Shown here piece by piece: positions 35,954 through 48,500 of a stretch of DNA of 64,000 nucleotides. The stretch lies in the NCBI RefSeq assembly GCF_014075995.1, contig NZ_CP055153.1:1054001-1118000 (forward strand), written 5' to 3'. The first letter of the stretch is position 1. Each line of letters opens with the position of its first letter. A program made the translations under genes and the position numbers. This DNA is from Adhaeribacter radiodurans. Its GTDB lineage: Bacteria; Bacteroidota; Bacteroidia; Cytophagales; Hymenobacteraceae. The notes under the pieces are model-generated. The model saw nothing but the letters and a program-made list of their open reading frames with translations, was not told the origin of the DNA and did no database searches.

Positions 35954-36534
35954 GCTGTTTTAATTCTTAATTACCTATAAGGTATACAAGCTGCAAAATT
36001 GATAAATAATTCGGCATGTATCTACATTAATTTAGTAAATGCCGGAAAAACTTTTGGGTAAGAAACAGATAAAGGCAGGTAAAATTAAATAAAGCTTTGG
36101 TTATTTTATTAGAAATAACTATATTAGTAAAGTTCAGGTTAAAGAAATAAGTACTAAAAACATACTCTGTTTACTCTAATTAAGTGTAAAGAACAGTAGT
36201 TAATATCCTCTAATGTAAGATTGTTAAAATACTAACGGGTAAAAGTACGTTAGCAATGAAAGAAGTATTTTAAGTTAAAACTTTTTGAACGGATTTTAGT
36301 TAAACGAATAAAAATAGTAAGATTTTAGAGTGAATTTGTTTAACGAATAGCGGAAGGCTGAAAGGCTTTAGACGTTAAATCTCGTTTTATAAAAATATTC
36401 CCGAGAGAGACTATGGGTGTTTTCGGACATTCGTAGTCTTTTCGATTTTTAGGGGTTTTTGGTGCGGGCAGATTTAATATTGCTCAGCCGCCCGCATCAA
36501 AAATTACTATTTTAATTATAGATAGTAAGTAAAC
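35954..36534. other. 581-nt intergenic region
   Basis: Divergent upstream of lysS and downstream of the VOC gene. AT-rich, with the imperfect inverted repeat at 36456-36503. No gene is seen. Confidence 0.4.
36456..36503. repeat. Inverted repeat with GC-rich core
   Basis: Arms 36456-36469 and 36490-36503 pair with one G.T pair (core GGTGCGGGC against GCCCGCATC), loop 20 nt. The T-run comes before and the A-run after the stem on the plus strand, and likewise on the minus, which is the wrong order for an intrinsic terminator, so the role is open. Confidence 0.45.
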
Positions 36535-36906
36535 TTAATGGATAGACGTAATCCACCAAACATTACCAGTAGGATCAGTTATTCCGCAGGTCCGGCCATA
36601 ATCCTGGTCAGATAAAGGCATAATCGTTTCGGCACCGGCGTTTATGGCTTTTTCATACGTTTCATCGGCGTTAGGTACGTACACAAATAAGTTGGCATTT
36701 TGTGCTTTCCATTCTTCGGTAGCATCGCAAAACATAATCGTAGAGGTGTTTATTTGTACCTCGGCGTGCCTAATTTGATGGTCGTTCCGTTTTCGTTCCA
36801 TTGTAAGTTTTGCATCAAACACTTGTTGCACAAAGTTGATAAAGCTGGCCGCCCCATTTAACATTAAATAAGGCATTACTGACTGGTGTCCGTTTGGAAT
36901 ATTCAT
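36535..36906 (-). CDS. VOC-family (PhnB/glyoxalase-like) protein
   Basis: Small protein of the vicinal-oxygen-chelate superfamily, 123 aa from ATG 36906. The PhnB-like fold is seen in PYLMLNGAASFINFVQQVFDA at the start, RHAEVQIN in the middle, and DQDYGRTCGITDPTGNVWWI at the end. An upstream in-frame ATG at 36996 would overlap the AraC gene and adds no fold, so 36906 is preferred. It follows the AraC-type regulator by 70 nt on the same strand and is probably cotranscribed with it. Substrate unknown. Confidence 0.8.
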   Translation of the reverse strand: MNIPNGHQSVMPYLMLNGAASFINFVQQVFDAKLTMERKRNDHQIRHAEVQINTSTIMFCDATEEWKAQNANLFVYVPNADETYEKAINAGAETIMPLSDQDYGRTCGITDPTGNVWWITSIH

Positions 36907-36976
36907 GTTGGTTACATTTAGTTTTGCGGAAGGTACAACAGCGCTTAAGGTAAGAATTGGAAAAATCCGACATTTT

Positions 36977-37789
36977 TCAGCAATCCCGATAAGCACTTTC
37001 TAAAGATTTACCCGAAAAATATACCCGGGGATGATGCCCCGAAAACTCTTTAAAATCGTGAATAAAGTGCGATTGATCGTAATACCCACAGGTATAACTA
37101 ATTTCAGTTAAAGATTTTTGTTGATTACCGTATTCGTTTAAGGCCGCCTGAAAACGGATAATCCGGGAGAATAATTTGGGGCTAAAGCCCGAGTAACTTT
37201 TAAAAGCCCGTTCGAATTGCCGGGTAGAAAGACAAGTTTGTTCGGCTAGTTGATTTACGGACAAGATGCCTTTATTCTGAATAATGGATTGAATAGTTGC
37301 AAAAACAGGTGGAGGCTGCTTGAAACGATTATTAATTAACTTTTTTAGCAAAAATTGAGAAAGTAGCTGCCATCGAGTACTATTATCGGGTGCGGTCATT
37401 ATTTTATCTTCTAAATTGCTTCCTTCCCGACCTAATAAACTGCTTAAATGAGGCATTTGATTACGAACTTCCACCGCCGGAATGGAAAAAAACTGCGTTA
37501 AAGCAAAAGGATAAAGATAAACCCCGAAAATGCCAAAACTCTGCTGAATAGCAAAACGCCGAAACGTTTGTGCTGGACCATGGAGGCCGGCCATAAAAGA
37601 TTTTTCCGTTTTATCAGCGCCTACTAATTCTGTAAACTGGCCACGGTAATGAAATATAAGTTCGGCGCAGCCATCTGCCATAGACCGGTGAACATAAGGC
37701 TGGTTCACGGAAGCTTCACTCTCCAATACCCAAAAAAAACGAACGTAGGGTGATAACTCCGGAGAGGGCGGCAGGGTATAATAAAGCAT
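36977..37789 (-). CDS. AraC-family transcriptional regulator
   Basis: Transcriptional regulator of 270 aa. Residues about 1-150 form a sensor domain with PSPELSPYVRFFWVLE and DGCAELIFHYRG, as in the group with a DUF6597-type N-terminal domain. Residues about 165-262 hold two HTHs (LAEQTCLSTRQFERAFKSYSG and LTEISYTCGYYDQSHFIHDF). The VOC gene lies downstream. The ligand and targets are unknown; the operon arrangement suggests it controls the VOC gene. Confidence 0.88.
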   Translation of the reverse strand: MLYYTLPPSPELSPYVRFFWVLESEASVNQPYVHRSMADGCAELIFHYRGQFTELVGADKTEKSFMAGLHGPAQTFRRFAIQQSFGIFGVYLYPFALTQFFSIPAVEVRNQMPHLSSLLGREGSNLEDKIMTAPDNSTRWQLLSQFLLKKLINNRFKQPPPVFATIQSIIQNKGILSVNQLAEQTCLSTRQFERAFKSYSGFSPKLFSRIIRFQAALNEYGNQQKSLTEISYTCGYYDQSHFIHDFKEFSGHHPRVYFSGKSLESAYRDC

Positions 37790-37878
37790 TACAGTTCAGG
37801 TTACCTGATAAAGGTTTAAAAAGCAGTTAAAGAAAGTAATAATAAATAAAGAAGTAGGAAACCGAACCGGCAAATAAG

Positions 37879-38589
37879 CTAGGCTGCTAAACCTCGGCAG
37901 TATTCCAATAACTTAAGGAGATCTTTTTCTTGATTAAGATTAATTTTATTGGCTTTCATGAAGGCTGTTATTTTATTCCTGAATGAATTATAAAAAGATA
38001 ATAGGTTAACTTTAGTAACCGGAAGAACACGACTGTTTTTATCGATAAGAAAGAAACTGTTTTCTTTTACTAAAAGTATGTTACCCTTTGGTTCTAACTT
38101 TCTAATCTGTCCATTCAAATCGGTATAATAACTGTATTGCCGAATAGCCGAAACTGCGGAACTCTGATCGTAACCGGATTGCTTTTCGTTTCGCAGTACT
38201 TTTATGCCTTGTTTTACCGCCAGGTTTATAGGTTTAAAGTAATCTACAATTTGCAAATACCCTATTTTGGATTGATAATAAAAGGTGTCCGGCTGAATAA
38301 CAATCATTTTTAATAAGTATTCATCCGCTAAAGAAAGGGTATCGCCTTGCGGATTAATAAAGTGAATTTCATCCAGGAGGAAATTATAATTGAATTTACC
38401 TGCTGCCACGGTACCGTTGTTATAAGCTATCGTTCCGTTTTTAAATGCTGGATATTGGTATTTTTGATTATTCGGTATATTTTTTTCAAAATTTTCCTCC
38501 GCTTTAATCTTCGTGTATTTAGAATTTTGTCCTAGCACATGAAAGCTGCTTAGTAGCCAACAACCAACGAACAATAATAAAATTCTCAT
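37879..38589 (-). CDS. Exported hypothetical protein, 236 aa
   Basis: A clear signal peptide (LLLFVGCWLLSSFHVLG) precedes a mature domain of about 215 aa with no family I recognise. The N-terminal part is rich in Tyr, Asn and Lys (YPAFKNGTIAYNNGTVAAGK). The C-terminal part has a helical region and a single Cys near the end. It lies 89 nt upstream of the AraC gene on the same strand. Nothing visible shows a function. Confidence 0.55.
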   Translation of the reverse strand: MRILLLFVGCWLLSSFHVLGQNSKYTKIKAEENFEKNIPNNQKYQYPAFKNGTIAYNNGTVAAGKFNYNFLLDEIHFINPQGDTLSLADEYLLKMIVIQPDTFYYQSKIGYLQIVDYFKPINLAVKQGIKVLRNEKQSGYDQSSAVSAIRQYSYYTDLNGQIRKLEPKGNILLVKENSFFLIDKNSRVLPVTKVNLLSFYNSFRNKITAFMKANKINLNQEKDLLKLLEYCRGLAA

Positions 38590-39574
38590 GATAAATTATT
38601 TAGTCATTAGGCGAGTTGCTTAAAAAAGCATTCGTATCCAGTTAATTTAATCATTTTTAAAGAAAGAATTACCGTTAAAGAAATTGGCTGCATAAACTAA
38701 TGGCGTTTTTCAAGGAGTAGTATTATATGGCTCTTTCCAATACAAGATTTATTAAAAGAACGCCAAGGAGTAAAATACCTATTTTTCAATTTTGCATCCA
38801 GTAAAAGTGGGTTTTATTTTTGAAAGAGTACTTTCTGCTTCCTGCTGATTTATTTGATAATCTAAGAAGTATTAAGACTATATAGCTATTGGATTTACTA
38901 AATTAGGTACTTTTATTAATGTATATTGAAGATAACTCAAGCGGGAGAAAGTTTAGTTTAAAAATTAAGTATAACGTAGTTTACTCATTTAGTCGTACTT
39001 ATACTGTGCTTTGTCCTTTTTTTATTAAATATTAAAATAATTATTACTTCGTCGCACCTTCCCTTAATAACAGAGTCACATTATATTCTATTAACATCCC
39101 GACTTAAAAATGTCTTTTTCACCGCAAATATTTTAATTATTCCTCATTTTGGTTGAATTATTTAATAGTAATATTAGTTTATTTTAATTATAATATATTT
39201 GTTTTCAATATATTAGCATCTATATATAAAAATAAATTAAAAATATATTCAAGATTTGCAATTTGTGCATCATTCTTGTTAAACCCTTATAAAATTATTC
39301 TGATTAAATATTATTAAACTAATTAGCTAGTACAAGCAACTTTTATCTTGAATACTAAAATCTTAAAAATTATTATACAAATTACATGGGAAAATGCTAC
39401 TAATCAGTTGAACCATTCTTTTGAATATTCTCTCATATTCAAAAAATTAGTCAAAACCTTCTATCTGCCTTAACCAACTAATTAAATCTTATTGTCGCTA
39501 ATTTATTAATTAGCTACAATTTAAAGCTCAAAAATTTACATAAACAATTACTTAACAAGATTTAAAAACTAAGT
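38590..39574. other. 985-nt AT-rich region upstream of the giant gene
   Basis: Long spacer with no coding signal, extremely AT-rich from about 38990 onward. It may contain the promoter of the giant gene plus a long leader, but I cannot pick out a single element. Confidence 0.4.
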
Positions 39575-42500
39575 ATGAAAAAGGGATACTCCTTTATTCA
39601 AAACTCAAATCGATATCTCTCTCGATTTTGGTTAGTAGTAATAGTAGCTGGATTGCTAATAAGTTGGCAATCTAACGCCTTCCATCTGGCTAGAAATTTT
39701 ACAGTAGGATTGGCAACTAACATCATCAGCGAAATAAATGTAATCGCTGCTAACACCCCTCCGGTTATTATTTCTTCTCCGGAAGCACAAACGCTGAGCG
39801 GTGGTCAGGCCTTTTCCTTCAAAACCGGTTCTTTCTCCGATCCGGATGTAGGGGATGTGTTAACTTATTCGGCTACTTTGTCCGATGGAAAAGCTTTACC
39901 TGCCTGGCTAAAGTTTGATGCCGCTTCCCAGACTTTTAGTGGAACTGCGCCGGTAACGGCCAGCATGTCTTTGGTTCGGGTTACTGCAACAGATAACTCT
40001 CAGGCTTCTATTAGTGCTTCCTTCACCGTAAATGTTGAGCCAACTGCTCCGGTAGTTGCCTGTTCTCCGGTGAGTACTTTGCCATGTGCTGAGCTTGGAG
40101 TTTCCTTACCTTACATGTTAATTTTCGATAGCAGCGAAGGTGGTTTAGCTGATAAAAATGGAGCCAAAATAGGCTTTACCATGGTGGATGCTCCATCTGC
40201 CCGTTTAGCCAGCGATGGAACACCTACTTACTCTTCTGTTCCTGGTTATGAGCCCGGTAAATTAACTCTGGATCCTTCGGGCTCAGGTAAACTTACTATT
40301 ACTACTACCCCGGGTATTGCTTACTTGCGTAATGGCAGTACTTCTACCACTACTACTGCTACCAACTCTCAATTAAATGCTTTAGGAGTAGGTGTAGAAG
40401 CTGCCAATCAGGATGTTGTAATTGAAACAACTATTTTACAACCAAATGCCGGTACAAACAAATCCGAGCAAGCAGGTTTATGGTTTGGTTTAGATGAAGA
40501 TAATTTTGTTAAAGTTGATGTAGTTTCGGCTGCTAACCTTAGAAGCAATATCGAATTTCGTCGGGAAGTGAATGGCCTGTCGGGAACTACCGATCAGGCA
40601 ACTACTGCTGCTACATTAGCCTTAAGTAAAAGTGTAGTAAAATTAAAACTTATTGTTAAACGCGGAGCAACCGCGGGTGCTGATGGTATTGTAGAAGGTA
40701 TTTATTCCATTAACGGAGGTGCCGAAGTTTCTTTAGGTACTTTGCCATTACCGGCAAGCTTTGTAAACGGCAAGAAAGTTGGCGAAAAAACCCTGTCTTA
40801 TGCTGGTATATTCGCTACTCACCGCCGGGCTACTACTGCTATTGATTATTCTTTCGACGATTTTAGTGTAAAACAATTAGAGGTTAAAAATGATAAAACA
40901 TTAGCCTTTTTACCAAGCGCTCTTGATTTTACTGCCGTACAAGGCGGAAGCGTTGAAACTAAATCAACAGTTCTTTCTGCCAGCAAAGATCAACCGGTAG
41001 TAACGTTTAGCCAAACTTCGGCTAGCTGGTTAACTTTGCCTGCTGCTAAATTAGGAACTATCTCCTTTGGCGCGAGCAACTTCAGCTCAACCATGGCTCC
41101 AGGGCTTTACGAAGCTATTGTTACGGCTACTGCGGAAGGTTATGAACCTGCTACTCTCCGGATTAATTTAACTGTATCTCCTCCAGGTGTAGCCCAGGAG
41201 GTAAAAGTTAATTTTCAGGATCCGGCTACTGTACCTCCAACTGGTTGGGTAAGAGACTATGGTCAAGCATACGGTTTAAAAACCGGACAATATCAGGGGC
41301 AAAACCTGGAGTATGGCTGGAAAAAACGCAGCGATGGCACCAATTTAGATTTATCAGTGGGTGGCTCTACTCCTGGTAATGGCCGGAATCGTAATTCTAC
41401 TCTCACTCCGGATATTGATGTGTTGCTGGCAACGATCATGCACATGCAGGCCAATCAAATTACTGGTTCTACGTTTTCCGGTACTGCCGTGGAAGGTTAC
41501 TGGGAAATAAAAGTAGCAAATGGCCAGTACGATGTAACCGTTAGTGCCGGTGATGCTGTATCTAGTTCTACCCCAGAGAGTCATAGCCTGAAGGTAGAAG
41601 GAGTAAGTGCTATCAGTGGTTTTGTACCTAGTGGTGCAAACGGTAGTGCCACCCGGTTTAAGTCAAACAAAGTTCGGGTAACTGTAACAGATGGTTATTT
41701 AACAATTAACGCTGATGGAGGTACTAATACTAAAATCAACTCCGCTATTATTACTCCGGTTGATACCAAACCTTACCTTCTGTGGTCAACCAGTTCCCAT
41801 AGTTTAGTAATTGAAAAAGGAACTACTGCTACCAATAAAACTTTCTCTTTAGATTTACATAATTCTGGTACTGAGGAAAACTTAGCGGTTGCTTTAAATG
41901 CTACCTATAGCGAAGGTGCCAGCAATTGGTTAAGCTTTGATGCTACTCATACCAACAGCGAGCCAAACGTTATTTTTGATTATACGGCCGCTAAAAATCT
42001 GGCGCAAGGTACTTATACTGCTACTGTAATGGCTTCTGCCGCAGGTTACAGCAGTGCCAGTACTTTGGTGCAGGTAACCGTTGTTCCTCAGGGTAGTAAC
42101 CAGCCATATGTTATTTCCTCTACCCCGGCTAATGGTGCTACTAATGTAAGTGTAAATACTGCCAGCATTGCGGCTAACAATTTGTACGTGCCGGAAGTGT
42201 CAGGCTTTAAAGGTGGAGTAAATAATGCTACTTTAAATGCTACTACGGTTAAATTATTAAAAGTTACAGGTGGTTCTGCTTCTGAGATTCAGGGCGTTAT
42301 TCAGGGTACCGGCGGTGGCGATGCCATTAGTTTCTCTCCGTCTTATGCCTTAGAACCGAATACCACTTATAAATTTGTTATTACCGATGGGGTAAAATCC
42401 TACAGTGGGGCTTCTTTCATGCCTTACCAGGCTACTTTTACTACTGGTGCTGTTTCGGCTCCTAATAATACAACAGCCATCGAGTTTGCCAAGCAAACTA

Positions 42501-45500
42501 TTCCCGGTACCACTGGTAAAAAATATACCAGCTTAACCTTTGGCCCGGACGGTAAATTCTACGCTTTGCGCCTGGACGGTATAATTGAGCGTTACGATGT
42601 AAACCGGGAAACCGGTATGTTGTCGAACGTATATGAAATAAACTCTTTAGTAATGAAACATGGTGCTCGCTCGGCAGTTGGCTTAACTTTCGATCCGGCT
42701 TCTACGGCTTCTAATTTAATTGCCTGGGTATCGCATTGCAGCGCTGGTTTAACCAATGCTCCTGAGTTTGATGGCAATATCTCTAAACTTTCCGGACCGG
42801 ATTTAGGAAACGAGGCGTTAGTAATTACTAAATTACCGCGTTCGCAGAAAGACCATTTAGTTAACAATATTGCCTTTGGCCCGGATGGTGCCTTGTATTT
42901 CTGCCAGGGTAGTAACAGTTCTATGGGTAATTACGACGGAACCTGGCAGCGGGACGAGAGCTTGCTAGCTGGTGCTGTATTACGCTTGGATATGCAGAAG
43001 CTTACTAGTGTAACGTTGCCTTTAGACGTAAGAACTACCGCTAATTTAAGCTTAATTAATGCTGCACCCGCTAACAATATCCGTATGTCGGATGGTACTT
43101 ATAACCCATACGCGACTAATTCGCCTTTAACCATCTACGCTTCCGGGGTTCGTAATGCTTACGACTTAGTGTGGCATAGTAACGGTCAATTGTATGTGCC
43201 TACTAACGGTTCTGCAGCAGGTGGTAATTCACCCGCTTCTGTAAAAGGTACTCGTCGGCCAAACGGTACTTTCTACGATGGTCCGGTAATTCCGGCTACT
43301 AACGGGGTGCAAGTACAACCAGACTGGTTGTTCCGGGTGAACCCACTCAAACCAGTAGGTTTCTTTGGTCACCCCAATCCATTACGGGGAGAATATGCTG
43401 CTCACCGTGGTTATATAGATAATCCAAAATACCCTTCTTCTGTTATCCCGGATGTAAACTACCGGGGAGCTGCTTACAACTTTGAGTTGAACAAATCACC
43501 AAATGGAGCCATTGAATACAAGAGCAATGCTTTTAATAGTGCTTTGAAGGGAAGAATTCTGGTTTGCCGCTTCAGTGGTGGTAGTGATATTATAGTGCTC
43601 GAACCAGGTTCTATGGTCAAAGATCCAGCCGTGAATTCTGCTACTGCCGATGATAAACTCTATGATATTGTAAATGATAGAACTGGTTCCGGTACGAATG
43701 GTATCACTGGTTTAGGCGGATTTGTAAACCCACTGGATTTAACCGAAGACGTACAAACCGGTAACTTATATGTAATTGAGTATAACTGGAATAACTCTAC
43801 CGGTAAAACTTCTCAAATTACTTTATTAAAAGCTACTGCTCCATCAGCTTTAGCTGGTATAACTACGGTAAGCCCAAGTGAGATAGTGGATAATGATGTT
43901 ATAGGAGGAGCTGCCGGTAAAAACCATACGGTTACTGTTGCTAATACCGGTAATAGCACCTTAAATGTAACTGGCATTGCCCTTGATGGAATGGATAAAA
44001 CGCAGTTTCAATTAGTAGGTGCTCCTGCACCCACTACTGCTGCCCCCTTAGTTATTGCTCCAAACAGCGCTATGACTTTTACGGTAGTATTTAACCCTAC
44101 TTCTGTTGGGGTTAAAACCGCGAAAATTGTGGTAACTAGTGCTAATAACCCCGTGAAAGAAGTAGCCTTAAATGGTTTAGGAACCAGCGGATTGTCTGGT
44201 ACGAACGAACCTTCTTTACAAACAGTACTGGATGTGCACGGAGTGAAAGTGAACGTTGGAGACGATAATAAATCTACCAACATTATTCACAGCACTAACT
44301 TTAAGGCAGCATTATTAGGCGAAGAAATTGCTGCTCAAAAGTTTATTAGGGCGGAAGATGGACCAATAACCATTCAACCACTTTCTGTATTTGGCCCACA
44401 ACATAGTGCCGGTATTGTAACTGCATTTGGGTGGTATACTTCCGGTGATGCTAATGCTAAAAACGAATTGTTTACCGTTGACAACAGCAATTACCAGACA
44501 GTAGATGTGCAAACTTCCGGTAGCTTGTCGTTTGATCCAGGTGCTACTAACTTTGGTTTCTACTCGCGCTGGCCGTACTTCGAAAACCGTCATTTATACA
44601 GCGAAGATGCATTAAATAACTTTACTGGTGCGGTTCCGCATCACGTACGGGTGTACCCATTGAAAAACGCGGATGGAACGCTGGTGCAAAACGCTTACAT
44701 TATTGCTACCGAAGAACACGTTTCCGGTTTTGATTACCAGGATATTGTAGTAGCCGTGTACAACATTAAGCCACTTAATGCGGTAGTAGCGAAAGAACTT
44801 AAATTCTCCAGTGAGTCTCTGGCCTTTGGTTATACTCCTGGTACCACCACGGCTGCTAAAACCGTAGCTCTATCGGCTACTACAGGTACTCCGGTAGTTA
44901 CGCTTACTCAGTCAGAAGGAAGCAGCCAGTGGTTAAAAATGCCACAATCTACTTTAGGAGCTTTAGCGTTCAATATTCAGGATGCGAATTTGGCTGCCGG
45001 AACGTATACAGCAACTGTTACGGCTACTGCTGATGGTTATACGTCTGCTACTATTAAAGTTAATTTAGAAGTAGTACAAGTAGGTAATCCTGCGCCAAGT
45101 AACGCGAATATGGTAATAGAAAACCTGGATAAATTCCCGGCCAATGACCGTCTTACCTTCTCGCTGGTACAAACTCCATGGGCTCGTAAGAATGCGGATG
45201 GTACGTACACTCCTTATAATCAGAATCACGATAGTGTAACGGTTAAAATTAGTAACCGTGGTTATGGGGCCCTTACTATTAGAGATTTGAAATTTTCGAA
45301 TACTGCGGCTTGGAAAATTGTAAATATAGAAAGTGTACCTTACAATGCTGCCACAAGTCTGCCCATTATTGTTAATCCGGGAAGTTCGATTAGTGCTACC
45401 ATCCAATTTATTGCCCGCAACCAATCGGATCGCGTGAAGGTTCTGAACGATACCCTCAAGATTATTTCTAATGATGATCTTACTCCTCAAAAGAAAATTG

Positions 45501-48500
45501 TGCTGCACGGTTTATGGCAAATTAAAGGGGAAGGCGTAAACGAACCCTATTTACAGGAAATTATTGATGCTTTTGGCTTTAAAACTAAAGTAGGCTTTAC
45601 CCACATTGATGGTAATAAGGGTACTAAAGTTATTGCAAATTCCGACGAAATATTCTCTGAGTTCTTTGTTCGGGCCGATGCCGCTAAGCCTGTTTACGCA
45701 ATTCAAATGGCAGCGTACCACGGATGTTGCGCTTCTAAAGAATCGTTCCAATGGTTCTTGCAAGGTGCTACTACCAACACTAATATATTTACGCATCGTG
45801 CTCTTGACGGACAATCATTGCTACCTTACAAAAATTTAACTACAGTATTGGCAGAAGGAAACTTCTCTCCAACAGGTGCTTTTGGTTTCAGAGCCAGTGC
45901 GCAGTATACCGAACTTGCCCGTAATTCAGAAGGTAGAATTGGTTTCCGGGTGTACAAAGCCATTGATAATAATGGTAATGTTATTCCGAATACCTACATC
46001 ATTGGACACGATTATATAGGTAATCCAGGCGTAACCAATTATGATTATCAGGATAATGTTTACTACGTGACCAACATCAAGCCAGTAAATGGTCCGGCAA
46101 ATTATTCGGAATTAGCCGCTGCTCCATCCGCTCAGGACTTTGGTTCTGGCCAGGTGGGTACTACCATCACCCGCACACTCACTTTAAATAACCTTGGTCA
46201 AACTTATGCCAATGGAAGTGATCCGGCAGTTGTGATTAAAAGTGTAGCTATTGTAGGTGATAACCGTACTGAATTTAGCGTAACTGCACCAACAGCCACT
46301 ACTATTGCCGCGCAGAATAAGGCAACAGTAAATGTAACCTTCCAACCTAGCAGCCAGGGTATTAAAAATGCAGCCTTGTTAGTTTATTACAATAACGCTC
46401 TGTCACCTTTGCGGGTACCTCTTTACGGAATTGCCGATAATAACTGTGCTGCAATTAAAATGGTAAAACGGATTAAGAGTGCGGCTGATGTTAGTGTAAC
46501 CATTAACGGCACGGTTTGGGAAGCAGATAAGGCTTTCCGTCAAGGATCCATCAAATTAGATAAACCGGCTGCTACACCAATAGCCGGCACCGAAGACGAT
46601 GTTTTATATCAGACATATTTATCGTCCAGCGCAGATTTAGCGGAAACCCGTTATCAGATTCCATTGGCTAATGGTAATTACATGGTTCGGATGCACTTTG
46701 TGGAGAACTTCTTCAATTCAGTGGGTGGCCGGGTATTCAGTGTTGGAATTGAAGGGGAAACCCGTTTGTCTAATTTGGATATTTACCGGGAAGTAGGTTA
46801 TAAAGCAGCAATGGTGAAAGACTTTGCGGTAAGCTTAACCGATGGTAAACTGGATTTAAAATTTAATCCTACTGCAAACCGCCTAGCTATTGCGGGTCTG
46901 GAAATATTCTCAGTATCTGGTGGCCAAAGTACCTTAGTATTAAATCAGCAAGCAGTTACCGGAGCGCAGTGTAACCTGGCAAATGGCTCTATTACCTTGA
47001 GCGTTTCTAACACTACTGCTACTGCCTTCCAGTACAAACTAGGCGCTACTGGTACGTACCAGACTTCGCCGGTGTTCGAGAACTTGGCCGCGGGTGTTTA
47101 TACTTTCTTTGTGAAAGAAAATACTGCGGGAGCCTGCGAAACTTCTAAAACCTTTACTATTCCGGTTCGGGAGAATAATATGGCCTTTACTGTAACGGCT
47201 CCTCTGGTTAGCTGCGATGCCACTACTAGTTCGGCTACAGTAAGTAATATTACAGGTGGCTCCGGAAACTACACCATCACCTGGAATACAATGCCGGTAC
47301 AAACTGGTGCAACCGCTACTGGTTTAGCGCCTGGAGTATATACCATAACAGTGCAGGATGCCGCTGGTTGCAGCAAAACGCAGGAAGTAACTGTAAACCG
47401 TGATCAAAACTGCGTATTATCTACTGTCCGGATCAATGCGGGTGGCCCAGTGTTTAACGCTTCTAACAACCGAACCTTTATTGCCGATGCTTATTACGGT
47501 GGCGTAGATCGGGTAGGAGCGCCAATAACAACAGCTATTGCGAACACTACTGATGATGCCCTGTATCAGACGTATCGTTCATCAACGGCGTTCAACTACA
47601 GCATACCAGTACAAAACGGTAACTTTAATGTAGTACTGCACTTTGCTGAAGTGTACTTTAGCGCGGCCAATAAACGGCAATTTAACGTAGACATTGAAGG
47701 CAGCCGTAAACTGACTAATTACGATATCTTTGTTAAAGCAGGTGGATTGCGTATTGCTATTCAGGAAACCTTCCCGGTAACTGTTACGGATGGCGTGTTG
47801 AACATTGATTTCACGAGCGGTGCTGTTAACTTACCAGCCTTGGCCGCTATTGAAGTAATAGCTACAACAACCAGCGCAAACCAGGCTCCGGTACTGGCTA
47901 ACATTGGTAATCAATCCGTAATTATTGGTCAGGCACTTACTTTCACGGCAAGTGCCACGGATGCCGATGCTAACCAAACAAAAGCTTATTCTTTAGTAAA
48001 TGCGCCAAGCGATGCGGCTATAAATCCTTCAACTGGTGTCTTCAACTGGACTCCGACTACAACTGGTACTTATACCTTTACCGTAAAAGTAACTGATAAT
48101 GGTTCGCCGGCCTTATCTGCTGAAGAACAAATTACGGTAACGGTAACGAACAACGTACAGGTAAATCAAGCTCCGGTATTAGCTTTTGTAGGTAACCAAA
48201 CAATTAACGTGAACCAGGCCCTAACCTTTACTGCAAGCGCGACTGATGCCGATGTGAATCAGGTAAAAGCCTACTCTTTAGTAAATGCTCCGGCTGGCGC
48301 AGTTATTAATTCTTCAACAGGTGTCTTTACCTGGACTCCTACTGCAGCTGGTACCTTTACTTTCACGGTAACAGTAGCAGACAATGGCTCGCCTGTACTA
48401 ACCGATGAAGAACAGATTACGGTAACCGTTAACAATGTTACAGCTTCCGCAATCCGGATCAATGCAGGTGGCCCAGCGTTCAATGCTTCTAACAACCGGA

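Noticed and set aside
36456-36503. Inverted repeat as a rho-independent terminator
   Set aside because: On both strands the T-run comes before and the A-run after the stem, the wrong order for an intrinsic terminator; kept as a repeat instead.
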